A DNA stretch of 64,000 bases. Source: Ruegeria sp. YS9. GTDB taxonomy: Bacteria; Pseudomonadota; Alphaproteobacteria; Rhodobacterales; Rhodobacteraceae. The stretch spans positions 2,079,001-2,143,000 of the forward strand of contig NZ_CP102409.1 in the NCBI RefSeq assembly GCF_024628725.1, in the 5' to 3' direction. Made by a program: the position numbers and the translations under genes. Shown here piece by piece: positions 1-9,758 of this stretch. Every line of letters begins with the position of its first letter. The first letter of the stretch is position 1. The notes below the pieces were generated by a model. It was not told the DNA's origin. It saw only the letters and a list, made by a program, of their open reading frames with translations, and ran no database searches.

Positions 1-40
1 GATCGATCTGCAATCCGCTTAGGGTCTGTCTGTCCGTCAT
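1..40 (-). CDS. 5' end of a minus-strand gene cut by the window edge
   Basis: Reading leftward, an ATG at 40-38 opens a frame of 13 codons (MTDRQTLSGLQID) that runs off the edge. A purine-rich stretch, gggagagcagga, lies just upstream on the minus strand and would serve as ribosome binding site. The gene would be divergent from pepN. Too little is present to name a product, and chance cannot be excluded. Confidence 0.35.
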   Translation of the reverse strand, partial: MTDRQTLSGLQID

Positions 41-246
41 ATTCCTGCTCTCCCGCGATTGTGCGCCATTGTATGCATTGTGACTTAGGCGGAAAGTTTC
101 CGATAGGCAACTTTCTACCCGGCATTTGTGGTATTCGCTTCGGCTTGAAGCTGTTTCAAAAACCTCAAGGCAATGGCAGGGCCGGTTGCAGCGCCCGAAC
201 GAAGCCCCTAACGTCGCGCCAGTCCCGAACAGATACGAGGCCCAAG

Positions 247-2799
247 ATGCGCGACGCTGCCCCCACCACGATCTACCTGAAAGACTACACACCGTTTGGC
301 TATCTGGTGGACAGCGTGAACCTGACCTTTGATCTGGCCGCGCACGCCACGCGCGTCACCTCGCGCATTGCGTTCCGGCCCAATCCTGACGCCACTGACC
401 GCACATTCTTTCTGCACGGGGAAGAACTAAAATTGATCCGCGCCGCCATTGACGGGGCCGAGATCACACCAGACGTGACCGACAAGGGGCTAACCGCGGA
501 TGTCCCCGACGCGCCGTTCCTGTGGGAAGCCGAGGTTGAAATCGACCCCGGCAACAACACAGCGCTGGAAGGTCTGTACATGTCAAACGGCATGTACTGC
601 ACCCAGTGCGAGGCCGAGGGGTTCCGCAAGATCACCTTCTATCCCGACCGGCCGGACGTGATGTCCACCTTTACCGTGCGCATCAATGGCGACTTGCCGG
701 TTCTGCTGTCGAACGGCAACCCATCGGGCAAGGGTGAAGGATGGGCGGAATGGGTCGATCCATGGCCCAAGCCCGCCTATCTGTTCGCCCTGGTCGCCGG
801 AGACCTGATCGCACATCCCGGTCAGTTCACCACCAAGTCAGGTCGCAACGTCGATCTGAACCTCTGGGTCCGTCCCGGAGACGAGGGGAAATGCGCTTTC
901 GGAATGGAGGCGTTGAAGAAGTCGATGAAGTGGGACGAGGACGTCTATGGCCGTGAATACGATCTGGATGTCTTCAACATCGTGGCCGTCGATGACTTCA
1001 ACATGGGCGCGATGGAGAACAAGGGGCTGAACATCTTCAACTCGTCCGCCGTTCTGGCCAGCCCGGAAACTTCGACCGACGCCAATTTCGAACGGATCGA
1101 GGCGATCATCGCGCATGAGTATTTTCACAACTGGACCGGCAACCGCATCACCTGCCGCGACTGGTTCCAACTGTGCCTCAAGGAAGGTCTGACAGTATTC
1201 CGGGATGCGCAGTTTACCTCGGACATGCGCTCGGCCCCGGTGAAACGCATCCACGACGCGATAGACCTGCGTGCCCGGCAGTTCCCCGAGGACAACGGTC
1301 CGTTGTCGCATCCTGTGCGCCCCGAAAGCTTTCAGGAAATCAACAACTTCTACACCGCCACTGTCTATGAGAAGGGCGCCGAGGTCATCGGCATGCTGAA
1401 ACGGTTGGTCGGGGATGCGGCCTATGCCAAGGCGCTTGATCTGTATTTTGAACGCCATGACGGTCAGGCCTGCACGATCGAGGACTGGCTGAAGGTTTTC
1501 GAAGACACCACTGGACGCGATCTGACACAATTCAAACGATGGTACAGCCAGTCGGGCACACCGCGCGTCAGGGTTAAGGAAGACTGGGCCGACGGCACCT
1601 ATACACTTACGCTGAAACAGCGAACCGACCCCACGCCGGGACAGGATCAGAAACTGCCGCAGGTCATCCCGGTTGCAGTTGGCCTGCTTGGGCCCAACGG
1701 CGATGAGGTTCGCGCGACCGAAGTGCTGGAACTGACACAGGCCGAACAGAGCTTCGAATTCACCGGCCTGGCGGCGAAACCCACGCCCTCGATCCTGCGC
1801 GATTTCTCGGCACCTGTTATTCTGGAGCATGACCAGTCGAACGCAGAACGTGCATTTCTTCTGGCGCATGACACGGACCCGTTCAACCGATGGCAGGCAG
1901 GGCGAGATCTGGCGCAAGACACTTTGATGCGGATGATCCTTCAGGATGCGGCACCGGATACAGATTACCTTGACGGAGTGTTGGCCGTGCTGCGCAATGA
2001 TGAACTGGACCCGGCCTATCGTGCGTTGATGCTGGGATTGCCGACACAGTCGGAATTGGCAGCGGCCCTGCATGACCGCGGTCACACGCCCGACCCTATG
2101 GCGATCTGGGCCGCGGTGGAAACGCTGCGGCAGGCAACGGCCCAGAACGTGCAGGATTTGCTGCCCCGCCTGCACAGTGAGGCCTTTGTGGACGGCCCCT
2201 ACAGCCCGGACGCCGAGCAGTCCGGTAAACGGGCACTTGGCAGCGCTGCGCTGGCATTGACCTCTCGTCTGGATGGTGGGGCGATGGCGGCTGAGGTGTA
2301 CGACACAGCCGACAACATGACATTGCAACTGACTGCGCTGTCTTGCCTTTTACGCGCCCGCAAGGGTGAGGCGCAGCTGGACGCATTCTACGAACAGTGG
2401 AAGCATGACCGGCTGGTCATGGACAAATGGTTCGGCCTGCAAGTCGCGATGGCAGCACCCGAGGCGACACCCGCGATTGCCACGACCCTGACCGAGCATT
2501 CGGATTTCAACTGGAAAAACCCGAACAGGTTCCGCGCCGTCATGGGGGCCCTGGCGATGAACCACGCAGGATTCCACCAGCCGGATGGCGCCGGATACGC
2601 CCTGCTTGCAGACTGGCTGATCCGTCTGGACCCGGTGAACCCACAGACCACTGCGCGTATGTGCTCGGCGTTTCAGACCTGGAAACGGTATGATCCGGAT
2701 CGTCAGGCCCTGATGCGTGCGCAGCTTTCCCGCATCGCGGAAACACCGAACCTGTCGCGGGACACGACCGAAATGGTGTCCCGCATCCTCGGCGCATGA
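247..2799 (+). CDS. pepN: Aminopeptidase N (M1 family zinc metallopeptidase)
   Basis: Removes N-terminal amino acids from peptides in the cytoplasm, in the last step of protein turnover. From the chosen ATG the protein is 850 residues. The exopeptidase motif GAMEN is at about 254-258 and the zinc motif HEYFH at 290-294, with the third ligand E313 (KEG) at the 18-residue spacing expected for M1 enzymes. The C-terminal half fits the DUF3458 and alpha-helical region of the proteobacterial PepN type. The frame is open back to 61, but the extra N-terminus is Cys/Arg-rich and unlike the family; MRDAAPTTIYLKDY is the usual beginning, so 247 was chosen. The stop overlaps the next gene's start by 4 nt. 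Confidence 0.95.
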   Translation: MRDAAPTTIYLKDYTPFGYLVDSVNLTFDLAAHATRVTSRIAFRPNPDATDRTFFLHGEELKLIRAAIDGAEITPDVTDKGLTADVPDAPFLWEAEVEIDPGNNTALEGLYMSNGMYCTQCEAEGFRKITFYPDRPDVMSTFTVRINGDLPVLLSNGNPSGKGEGWAEWVDPWPKPAYLFALVAGDLIAHPGQFTTKSGRNVDLNLWVRPGDEGKCAFGMEALKKSMKWDEDVYGREYDLDVFNIVAVDDFNMGAMENKGLNIFNSSAVLASPETSTDANFERIEAIIAHEYFHNWTGNRITCRDWFQLCLKEGLTVFRDAQFTSDMRSAPVKRIHDAIDLRARQFPEDNGPLSHPVRPESFQEINNFYTATVYEKGAEVIGMLKRLVGDAAYAKALDLYFERHDGQACTIEDWLKVFEDTTGRDLTQFKRWYSQSGTPRVRVKEDWADGTYTLTLKQRTDPTPGQDQKLPQVIPVAVGLLGPNGDEVRATEVLELTQAEQSFEFTGLAAKPTPSILRDFSAPVILEHDQSNAERAFLLAHDTDPFNRWQAGRDLAQDTLMRMILQDAAPDTDYLDGVLAVLRNDELDPAYRALMLGLPTQSELAAALHDRGHTPDPMAIWAAVETLRQATAQNVQDLLPRLHSEAFVDGPYSPDAEQSGKRALGSAALALTSRLDGGAMAAEVYDTADNMTLQLTALSCLLRARKGEAQLDAFYEQWKHDRLVMDKWFGLQVAMAAPEATPAIATTLTEHSDFNWKNPNRFRAVMGALAMNHAGFHQPDGAGYALLADWLIRLDPVNPQTTARMCSAFQTWKRYDPDRQALMRAQLSRIAETPNLSRDTTEMVSRILGA

Positions 2800-3224
2800 C
2801 GCCTTACAGCTTTGCCCGCAGCAACCGGAGTTTGAGAACGCTGGCCATCCTGGCCGGTGTTTATGCGGCGTTGCTGGCGCTGGTGGTCCTGTATGACGCG
2901 GCCTGGTGGATCGCTGGGCTGCTGTCCCTGGCCACCCTGCCCGCACTTTGGGACGTGGTTCAGAACACCCGCGCGGGCATGCAATTGGATCAGGATGCAC
3001 TGAGCTGGTTCACGGGGAACCGGCAGGCAGAGGTCGCGCTGCGCGACATCGACCATTTCCGCTTTGACACCCGTTGGGATTTCTCGGTTCGAGTGTCGAT
3101 CGTTCTGCATTCCGGCAAACGAATCTGTCTGCCGGATGAGTCGCTTCCGCCGCATCGGGATTTGGAAACCCTTCTAAACCAAGCCGGAATTCGCGTGGAA
3201 CGGCATCATTTCACCGTTTTCTGA
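2796..3224 (+). CDS. Small membrane protein of unknown function downstream of pepN
   Basis: A 142-residue protein whose ATG overlaps the pepN stop (ATGA), so it is probably translationally coupled and in one operon with it. Two hydrophobic segments, about residues 15-32 and 36-52, would cross the inner membrane as a hairpin. The rest, about 60-142, is polar and probably cytoplasmic (contains NTRAGMQLDQDALSWFTGN). The overall pattern, with two helices followed by a small beta-rich domain, resembles bacterial PH-like membrane proteins, but this is only a resemblance. No function is assigned. Confidence 0.75.
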   Translation: MTPYSFARSNRSLRTLAILAGVYAALLALVVLYDAAWWIAGLLSLATLPALWDVVQNTRAGMQLDQDALSWFTGNRQAEVALRDIDHFRFDTRWDFSVRVSIVLHSGKRICLPDESLPPHRDLETLLNQAGIRVERHHFTVF

Positions 3225-3353
3225 AACACTGGACCATTGAAGGGTGAATTGGACACTAAAAAGGAAAATTATTCGGCAATTTACTTGATTTGAACCCGAT
3301 ATCCCGCCAGACTTCGGTGTCAGTTATCAGTTTTTTCAGTTTTGAGTTTCGCC

Positions 3354-4613
3354 ATGTTTCGGTCGCTAAGGGCACTGTTCGCCCCATCTACAGCCAGTCC
3401 TACAAATGCTTCAGCAGACCTGTGCGCGACAAAATCCGCGCTTGCGGCAGCCTTGCCCGAGCAGGGTCAGCTCAATATTCCCGTTGCAAGATCCGACCGC
3501 GATGATCTGATCGGACATTCCACGATCGAACATGGCCGCTACCTCGCCCGGCAGGACCGGTGGGCAGAGCTGTCGCAGGAAATGCGCGTGGCCGATCAGG
3601 GTCGCGCCGCTGTTTCAGATGGTATGCCGGTTGCCGATCTGTTGGCGTTCGGCGCCAGATCTGACGTGGTTCTGGCCGCTGAACATGCGCTTTCGGATGG
3701 CAAGGCCATCTCGGATTACGACTTGTTGGGGGGCATCTCAGAACTTGAAGGCGAGATGGCGGACAACCCCGATGATCCAATGATCGCCACCGTCGTATCC
3801 CTTGCCCATATCGATCTGGCATGGGCTTGGCGCGGCACGGCCTCGGACGCGACGCTGCCACCCTTGCACCGGTCACGCTGCGCCGCTCATTTCGACCGTG
3901 CCGCAGCGATACTGCCCAAGTGCAGGAAAAACGCCCCCGACAGCCCCCTGATTGCTGCGGCCGGATGTGCGCTACTGGCTGGTCAACGCAAATCCAACGC
4001 GCGGGTGTCTGACGAATATGAACGCCTGATCACGCTGGATCCACGCAATCAACGCCACATGCGCGCGATGGGCAGCCACCTTCTGCCCCGCTGGTTCGGC
4101 AGCTACGAAGAGCTGGAGCTGCAAGCCTTGCGCACGGCCGCCAGGACACAGGATATCTGGGGCGCGGGCGGATACACATGGGTTCAGTTCGACGCCATCG
4201 CATTGGACGAAGAGGCCTGTGCCCGCGTCGATATCGAGTATTTCCTTGAAGGTCTGCGTGATATCGTGCGCCTGCGGCCCGATCAGCAGATGATCAACAT
4301 GCTGTCATCCTACTGCGCGATCACCGTCCAGAACGGATTTGGCCTGAACGATCAGGCCGACCTTGTCCGGTCTCAGATGCGCGACACGGCAAACTGGCTT
4401 ATCCGCGATCATCTGACGGAATTGCACCCCTTGATCTGGGCGCATGCGGCCAACGGCTTCAACAATTCTGTCCGCATAAACTCGCCCGAGCGATTTGCTG
4501 CGCGCGGTCAGCGCGATGCCTTGCGCGCCATCTCGGATCTGTTCCGGGAAGAATTGCGCAGCGGTATGGATGTGACGTTCACACCTTCGGGCCTGCGGTT
4601 TTCCCAGAACTGA
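3354..4613 (+). CDS. Uncharacterised alpha-helical protein
   Basis: A 419-residue protein I cannot assign to a family. It has no signal peptide or membrane segment beyond a short basic, hydrophobic N-terminus (MFRSLRALFAP). The middle (about 130-300) is rich in Ala, Leu and Arg with helical spacing and includes a DPRNQRHMRAMGSHLLPRW stretch, which suggests TPR-like or other helical repeats. The frame also opens at a TTG at 3342; the ATG at 3354 is preferred. The third-position GC matches neighbouring genes, so it looks like a real gene. It is followed by an inverted repeat before gatB. Confidence 0.7.
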   Translation: MFRSLRALFAPSTASPTNASADLCATKSALAAALPEQGQLNIPVARSDRDDLIGHSTIEHGRYLARQDRWAELSQEMRVADQGRAAVSDGMPVADLLAFGARSDVVLAAEHALSDGKAISDYDLLGGISELEGEMADNPDDPMIATVVSLAHIDLAWAWRGTASDATLPPLHRSRCAAHFDRAAAILPKCRKNAPDSPLIAAAGCALLAGQRKSNARVSDEYERLITLDPRNQRHMRAMGSHLLPRWFGSYEELELQALRTAARTQDIWGAGGYTWVQFDAIALDEEACARVDIEYFLEGLRDIVRLRPDQQMINMLSSYCAITVQNGFGLNDQADLVRSQMRDTANWLIRDHLTELHPLIWAHAANGFNNSVRINSPERFAARGQRDALRAISDLFREELRSGMDVTFTPSGLRFSQN

Positions 4614-4638
4614 ACACGACAGGATTCCCCCTTGCCCC

Positions 4639-4656
4639 TAGGCCCCGCCGGGCCTA
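4639..4656. repeat. Short inverted repeat between the helical-protein gene and gatB
   Basis: Seven-base arms taggccc and gggccta flank a 4-nt loop. No T-run follows on either strand, so a terminator role is uncertain. It sits about 25 nt after the upstream stop codon. Confidence 0.4.
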
Positions 4657-4694
4657 ATACGCAGGCTTAGACTTCTGCGGAAATGAGGCGCGAC

Positions 4695-6206
4695 ATGCTC
4701 GACCTGACATACGAAATGCCCACACCCAAAACCATTGCCGGGGCCAAGCACGATTGGGAACTGGTGATCGGGATGGAGGTGCACGCTCAGGTCTCGTCCA
4801 ATGCCAAGCTGTTTTCCGGCGCGTCGACCCAATTCGGGGCCGAGCCGAACTCGAACGTGGCCTTCGTGGATGCGGCGATGCCGGGTATGCTGCCTGTGAT
4901 CAACGAATATTGTGTGGAACAGGCCGTGCGCACGGGTCTGGGCCTGAAGGCGGATATCAATCTGAAATCGGCCTTTGACCGCAAGAATTACTTCTACCCC
5001 GACCTTCCGCAAGGGTATCAGATCTCCCAGCTGTATCACCCGATCGTGGGTGAAGGCGAAGTACTGGTCGAGATGGGTGACGGCACCGCACGCATGGTGC
5101 GGATCGAGCGTATCCACATGGAACAGGACGCGGGCAAATCGATCCACGACATGGACCCGCATATGTCCTTCGTCGACCTGAACCGCACCGGCGTCTGCCT
5201 GATGGAGATCGTCAGCCGCCCTGACATCCGCGGGCCGGAAGAGGCCGCGGCCTATATCGCCAAGCTGCGCCAGATCATGCGTTACCTGGGCACCTGCGAC
5301 GGTAACATGCAAAACGGCAACCTGCGCGCGGACGTGAACGTCTCGATCTGTTTGCCCGGCGCCTATGAGAAGTATCAGGAAACACAGGATTTTTCGCATC
5401 TCGGCACGCGCTGCGAGATCAAGAACATGAACTCGATGCGCTTTATCCAGCAGGCGATCGAGGTCGAAGCCCGCCGTCAGATCGCCATCGTCGAGGCCGG
5501 CGGCGAGGTCGAGCAGGAAACGCGCCTGTACGACCCGGACAAGGGCGAAACCCGTTCCATGCGGTCCAAGGAAGAAGCGCATGATTATCGCTATTTCCCC
5601 GACCCTGACCTGCTGCCGTTGGAGGTCGAGCAGGCCTGGGTCGATGACATTGCCGCCAGGCTGCCGGAACTTCCCGACGACAAAAAGGCGCGTTTCATCA
5701 AAGACTTCGGCCTGACCGATTACGATGCTTCGGTGCTGACCGCCGAGGTTGAATCCGCCGCCTATTTCGAGGAAGTGGCCAAGGGCCGCAACGGAAAACT
5801 GGCCGCGAACTGGGTCATCAACGAACTGTTCGGTCGGCTGAAGAAAGAAGACCACGACATCACCGATTCACCCGTGTCACCGGCACAATTGGGCGGGATC
5901 ATCGACCTAATCTCGTCGGATGCGATCTCGGGCAAGATTGCCAAGGATCTGTTCGAAATCGTTTACACAGAAGGCGGTGATCCGGCGCAGATCGTTGAAG
6001 ATCGTGGCATGAAACAGGTGACCGACACCGGCGCGATCGAGGCCGCTTTGGACGAAATCATCGCCGCCAACCCGGCACAGGTCGAGAAGGCCAAAGTCAA
6101 CCCGAAGCTGGCCGGCTGGTTCGTGGGTCAGGTCATGAAAGCCACCGGCGGCAAGGCCAACCCGAAAGCCGTCAACGAACTGGTCAGCAAGAAGCTGGGG
6201 TCGTAA
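4695..6206 (+). CDS. gatB: Asp-tRNA(Asn)/Glu-tRNA(Gln) amidotransferase subunit B
   Basis: Subunit of the GatCAB complex, which converts mischarged Glu-tRNA(Gln), and in many bacteria Asp-tRNA(Asn), to the amidated form in the cytoplasm. The 503-residue length is the usual one. The N-terminal catalytic cradle is very recognisable ([61 protein letters not shown]) and the C-terminal third is the GatB/YqeY tRNA-binding helical domain. A start 12 nt upstream (4683) exists, but tgagg at 4684-4688 is correctly spaced for the ATG at 4695, and MLDLTYE is the expected beginning. gatA and gatC are not in the window. Confidence 0.97.
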   Translation: MLDLTYEMPTPKTIAGAKHDWELVIGMEVHAQVSSNAKLFSGASTQFGAEPNSNVAFVDAAMPGMLPVINEYCVEQAVRTGLGLKADINLKSAFDRKNYFYPDLPQGYQISQLYHPIVGEGEVLVEMGDGTARMVRIERIHMEQDAGKSIHDMDPHMSFVDLNRTGVCLMEIVSRPDIRGPEEAAAYIAKLRQIMRYLGTCDGNMQNGNLRADVNVSICLPGAYEKYQETQDFSHLGTRCEIKNMNSMRFIQQAIEVEARRQIAIVEAGGEVEQETRLYDPDKGETRSMRSKEEAHDYRYFPDPDLLPLEVEQAWVDDIAARLPELPDDKKARFIKDFGLTDYDASVLTAEVESAAYFEEVAKGRNGKLAANWVINELFGRLKKEDHDITDSPVSPAQLGGIIDLISSDAISGKIAKDLFEIVYTEGGDPAQIVEDRGMKQVTDTGAIEAALDEIIAANPAQVEKAKVNPKLAGWFVGQVMKATGGKANPKAVNELVSKKLGS

Positions 6207-6216
6207 ACCTTTCGTT

Positions 6217-6256
6217 TTGTACAAGCCTGCCGGCCGTCTTTGGCGGGTTTGTACAA
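6217..6256 (+). terminator. Long hairpin 10 nt after gatB
   Basis: The arms at 6217-6232 and 6241-6256 (ttgtacaa at the outer ends) pair over 16 bp including three G-U pairs, with an 8-nt loop. No strong T-run follows, so it may stabilise the gatB mRNA end or terminate weakly rather than act as a classic intrinsic terminator. Confidence 0.55.
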
Positions 6257-6353
6257 TCCGGTTTCTCACGAAATCTTAAGACTTGGGGTCAAGCCATCGG
6301 CTTGACTTCCCGCTGTTCGCGCCCTTTCCTCCGTCACCGAGAGGTGAGGTATA

Positions 6354-7610
6354 ATGCAAAGCAGATTTGATCAGGAACTCGAAGACCGGCTGGTGCGTTA
6401 CACCGCCATCGACAGTCAAAGTGACGAGACATCCCCATCGACCCCGAGCACTCAGATCCAGTTCGACATGCTGAACCTGTTGCGCGATGAACTGAACCAG
6501 ATTGGCGCGCAGGATGTCGAGATGACGGGCGACAGTGTTGTCGTCGCCACCATTCCCGGAACGGCACCGGGACCGACCGTGGGCTTTCTGGCCCATGTCG
6601 ATACGGCCCCTCAGTTCAACGCGACCGGCGTCAAGCCACGGGTGGTCAAGGGGTATAACGGTGGCGACATCACCTTTCCCGACAACCCGGATCTGGTTCT
6701 TTCCCCGGAAGACCATCCCTATCTGGCCGAAAAGATCGGCCATGACCTGATCACCGCATCGGGCACAACCCTGCTGGGCGCGGATGACAAGGCCGGTGTG
6801 TCGATTCTGATGACGATGGCGCGGCACCTGATCGAAAATCAGGACATTCCACATGGCCCGATCCGCATTGCGTTCACACCGGATGAAGAGATCGGCCGGG
6901 GCGTCACGGAACAGCTGCCCAAGGATCTGGGCGTGGATTTTGCCTATACGCTGGATGGGCAGCAGGCGGGTGAGATCGAGTATGAAAGTTTCTCGGCCGA
7001 CCGCGCCGTGATCCGGATCGAGGGTGTTTCGATCCATCCCGGCCTGGCCAAGGAAAAGATGGTGAATGCCACGCATCTGGCGGCGAAGATCGTGCAGACG
7101 TTGCCTCAGGCCACCATGACGCCCGAAACCACGGACGGGCGCGAAGGCTTCATCCATGTCACTGACATGAACGGCGGATCATCCGAGATGGAGATCAAGC
7201 TGATCCTGCGTGATTTCGAGATGGACGGGCTGGAAGCGCAACGAAACATCGTGCGACAGGTCTGCGCCGCCGTGCAGGCCACCGAACCGCGCGCGACCAT
7301 CAGCTGCGACATCAGCCACCAGTACCGCAACATGCGGTATTGGCTGGAAAACGACATGACTCCGGTCGAGCTGGCGCGGGATGCGTGTCGCGAGTTGGGG
7401 ATTGAACCGCTGTCGGTACCGATCAGGGGCGGCACGGACGGATCGCGCCTGACCGAATTCGGCACCCCCTGCCCCAACATCTTCACCGGGATGCAGTGCG
7501 TTCACGGCCCGTTGGAATGGATTTCAGTGCAGGACATGGCGCTGGCGACGGAACTGTGCCTGTCGGTTGTGGCTAAGGCGGCACAGACCGAAGCGAATGG
7601 TCAGGGCTGA
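6354..7610 (+). CDS. pepT: Peptidase T (tripeptide aminopeptidase, M20 family)
   Basis: Cytoplasmic di-zinc aminopeptidase that removes the N-terminal residue of tripeptides. The 418 residues match PepT length. M20 metal-site segments are visible in order: FLAHVDTAP (first His and Asp), GADDKAG (bridging Asp), TPDEEIGRG (catalytic Glu pair), the dimerisation domain near SIHPGLAKEKMVNA, and the C-terminal IRGGTDGSRLT and HGPLEW. The ATG is preceded by gaggtgagg, a good ribosome binding site. Confidence 0.95.
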   Translation: MQSRFDQELEDRLVRYTAIDSQSDETSPSTPSTQIQFDMLNLLRDELNQIGAQDVEMTGDSVVVATIPGTAPGPTVGFLAHVDTAPQFNATGVKPRVVKGYNGGDITFPDNPDLVLSPEDHPYLAEKIGHDLITASGTTLLGADDKAGVSILMTMARHLIENQDIPHGPIRIAFTPDEEIGRGVTEQLPKDLGVDFAYTLDGQQAGEIEYESFSADRAVIRIEGVSIHPGLAKEKMVNATHLAAKIVQTLPQATMTPETTDGREGFIHVTDMNGGSSEMEIKLILRDFEMDGLEAQRNIVRQVCAAVQATEPRATISCDISHQYRNMRYWLENDMTPVELARDACRELGIEPLSVPIRGGTDGSRLTEFGTPCPNIFTGMQCVHGPLEWISVQDMALATELCLSVVAKAAQTEANGQG

Positions 7611-7690
7611 AATCCGCCGGATGGGCAAGGGCCCTTTCACCCGGGGGGCAGCGTGTTAAGTTGGCGCGGAAACGCATTTAGGAACAGTAG

Positions 7691-8110
7691 ATGAAGCGCT
7701 ACGAATACAAGGTCATCCCCGCCCCGCAAAAAGGTGTCAAAGCCAAAGGCGTGAAAACGGCCGAGGGCCGCTTTGCCGTCTCGGTCGAGCAACTGCTGAA
7801 TCAGATGGGTCAGGATGGCTGGGAATACCAGCGGGCCGAATTGCTGCCCAGCGAGGAACGCACGGGCCTGACCGGATCGACCACGAACTGGCGCAATGTT
7901 CTGGTGTTCCGCCGCGTGGTGGAAGAAGAAGTCGATGCCTCGTGGGTCGGCGCAATACCTGAGATGGATGACACCCCGCTGGCCCAGCCGGTTCCGGGCC
8001 CCGACGAGGTGCAGGCGCCGAAACCAATTGCCGCAGAGCCGGACGAGCCACCTTTGTCGCTGAAGCGGTCTGATGACGCCGCTGATGAAAGTGGCCCTTC
8101 AAAAACATAG
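7691..8110 (+). CDS. DUF4177 domain protein
   Basis: A 139-residue protein. The N-terminal ~75 residues (MKRYEYKVIPAPQ, QMGQDGWEYQRAELLP, NVLVFRR) match the DUF4177 pattern: a short beta-rich unit with the characteristic GWE turn. The remainder is acidic, Pro-rich and probably disordered. The family has no settled function. A gap of 196 bp to cysK suggests a separate transcript. Confidence 0.8.
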   Translation: MKRYEYKVIPAPQKGVKAKGVKTAEGRFAVSVEQLLNQMGQDGWEYQRAELLPSEERTGLTGSTTNWRNVLVFRRVVEEEVDASWVGAIPEMDDTPLAQPVPGPDEVQAPKPIAAEPDEPPLSLKRSDDAADESGPSKT

Positions 8111-8306
8111 GCTTGGGGGCTGGTACGAACGACGGACCGAATGCAATCGACCTGTGGTCTTGTGCAGAACGTCCGTTTTCTCTCTGACGTATCGCGGGTC
8201 AATCCGGGTACGGCCCGTGTCCTCATAACGGTATTGGCAGGCAATAAGGGCTACACCCTCGGGAAATCTGTGGCATGTTAGCCGGGTATTCTGGAGGGAC
8301 ATCGAA

Positions 8307-9383
8307 ATGGCTATTCGACAGACACAAGGGCGGACACGCCTGTATGACAGCATTCTCGACACGGTCGGTGACACGCCCTGCATTCGGGTCAATCGGATCG
8401 CGCCAGAGCATGTGACCGTCTATGTGAAATTCGAGGCCTTCAACCCGGCAGGCTCGGTCAAGGACAGGTTGGCGCTGAACATCATCGAGGCCGCGGAACG
8501 TGACGGGCGGCTGAAACCCGGACAAACCGTTGTCGAAGCGACATCCGGCAACACCGGGATCGGGCTGGCCATGGTGTGCGCGGCCAAGGGATATCCACTG
8601 GTCGTGACGATGGCCGAAAGCTTCTCGGTCGAGCGGCGAAAGCTGATGCGGTTTCTGGGTGCGAAGGTTGTTCTGACCCCGAAGGCGCAAAAAGGGTTCG
8701 GCATGTATACCAAAGCCAAGGAACTGGCCGAGGAAAACGGATGGTTCCTTGCCAGCCAGTTTGAGACCTCTGCCAATGCCGATATTCACGAGAACACGAC
8801 GGCGCGGGAAATTCTTGCCGATTTCGAAGGCGAACGGCTGGATTATTGGGTGACAGGCTACGGGACCGGTGGCACCGTTTCGGGTGTTTCGCGGGTATTG
8901 CGGAAAGAGCGGCCCGACACCAGGATCATCCTGACCGAACCGGCCAATGCAGCCATCGTGTCATCGGGTTACGTCAATACGCGCAACGCTGACCATCAGC
9001 CGACCGAAAGCCACCCCAGTTTCGAACCTCATCCGATTCAAGGCTGGACACCGGATTTCATCCCGTGGGTCCTTCAGGAAGCCATCGACAATTCCTATTA
9101 TGATGAGCTGATCCCCATTTCAGGACCCGAAGGGATAGAATGGTCGCGCAGGCTTGCCTCGGAGGAAGGGATTTTCACTGGGATTTCGGGTGGATCGACC
9201 TTTGCGGTGGCCATGAAGTTGGCGGAATCCGCACCGGCAGGCTCTGTCATGCTGGTCATGTTGCCGGACACGGGCGAGCGTTACTTGTCGACCCCCCTGT
9301 TCGAGGGAATCGAAGAGGGCATGACGGAGGAAGAATATTCCATCTCGGCATCGACGCCGTCCGCACAGATGAAGGCGGACTGA
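8307..9383 (+). CDS. cysK: Cysteine synthase A (O-acetylserine sulfhydrylase)
   Basis: PLP enzyme that makes cysteine from O-acetylserine and sulfide. The PLP lysine is K52 in PAGSVKDR, followed by the substrate loop TSGNTG, the phosphate-binding GTGGTVSG, and ISGGST near the C-terminus. At 358 residues it is a little longer than classical CysK (about 310-330), with an acidic tail. The ATG follows ggaggga. It ends 13 bp from the convergent bolA gene. CysM or cystathionine beta-synthase-like activity is a less likely alternative. Confidence 0.9.
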   Translation: MAIRQTQGRTRLYDSILDTVGDTPCIRVNRIAPEHVTVYVKFEAFNPAGSVKDRLALNIIEAAERDGRLKPGQTVVEATSGNTGIGLAMVCAAKGYPLVVTMAESFSVERRKLMRFLGAKVVLTPKAQKGFGMYTKAKELAEENGWFLASQFETSANADIHENTTAREILADFEGERLDYWVTGYGTGGTVSGVSRVLRKERPDTRIILTEPANAAIVSSGYVNTRNADHQPTESHPSFEPHPIQGWTPDFIPWVLQEAIDNSYYDELIPISGPEGIEWSRRLASEEGIFTGISGGSTFAVAMKLAESAPAGSVMLVMLPDTGERYLSTPLFEGIEEGMTEEEYSISASTPSAQMKAD

Positions 9384-9396
9384 CACGCAAAGATCT

Positions 9397-9651
9397 TCAG
9401 ACGCCGATATCCAGGGCCAGCGCATGGATGCGCGGCACGATGTCGCCCAACGCCTTGTGCACGGCGCGGTGGCGGGCGACGCGGGATTTGCCTTCGAATG
9501 CACTGGCGCGGATGCGGACATTGAAGTGACTTTCACCGCCTTCCTGATAGCCCGCATGGCCCCGGTGGCTTTCGCTGTCGTCGATCACTTCCAGCTCGCG
9601 CGGATCAAAGGCGGCTTGCAGGCGGGTTCGGATTTCGTCGGTCACGCTCAT
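9397..9651 (-). CDS. BolA family protein
   Basis: An 84-residue protein with the BolA fold signature: DDSESHRGHAG at about 22-32, then SHFNVRIRASAF, SRVARHRAVHKALG and a C-terminal IHALALDI. BolA proteins partner monothiol glutaredoxins in Fe-S cluster handling and iron regulation. A TTG 18 nt upstream also opens the frame (MPLSEK), but MSVTDEIR is the usual start. In alphaproteobacteria this gene often neighbours a J-domain gene and cobS/cobT, as here. Confidence 0.9.
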   Translation of the reverse strand: MSVTDEIRTRLQAAFDPRELEVIDDSESHRGHAGYQEGGESHFNVRIRASAFEGKSRVARHRAVHKALGDIVPRIHALALDIGV

Positions 9652-9758
9652 TTTTTCGCTCAGCGGCAAAAATATTGCCGCACCCCTCTTCTACTTTCGG
9701 CTGCTTAGATTAAACTGCTGCCTCCGAGTCGAAAAGACGCGTTCTTGAGGATTAGAGC

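Noticed and set aside
61-246. N-terminal extension of PepN
   Set aside because: 62 extra residues unlike the family; the ATG at 247 gives the normal beginning.
838-2328. 496-codon frame antisense to pepN
   Set aside because: Shadow of the pepN coding strand with no family features.
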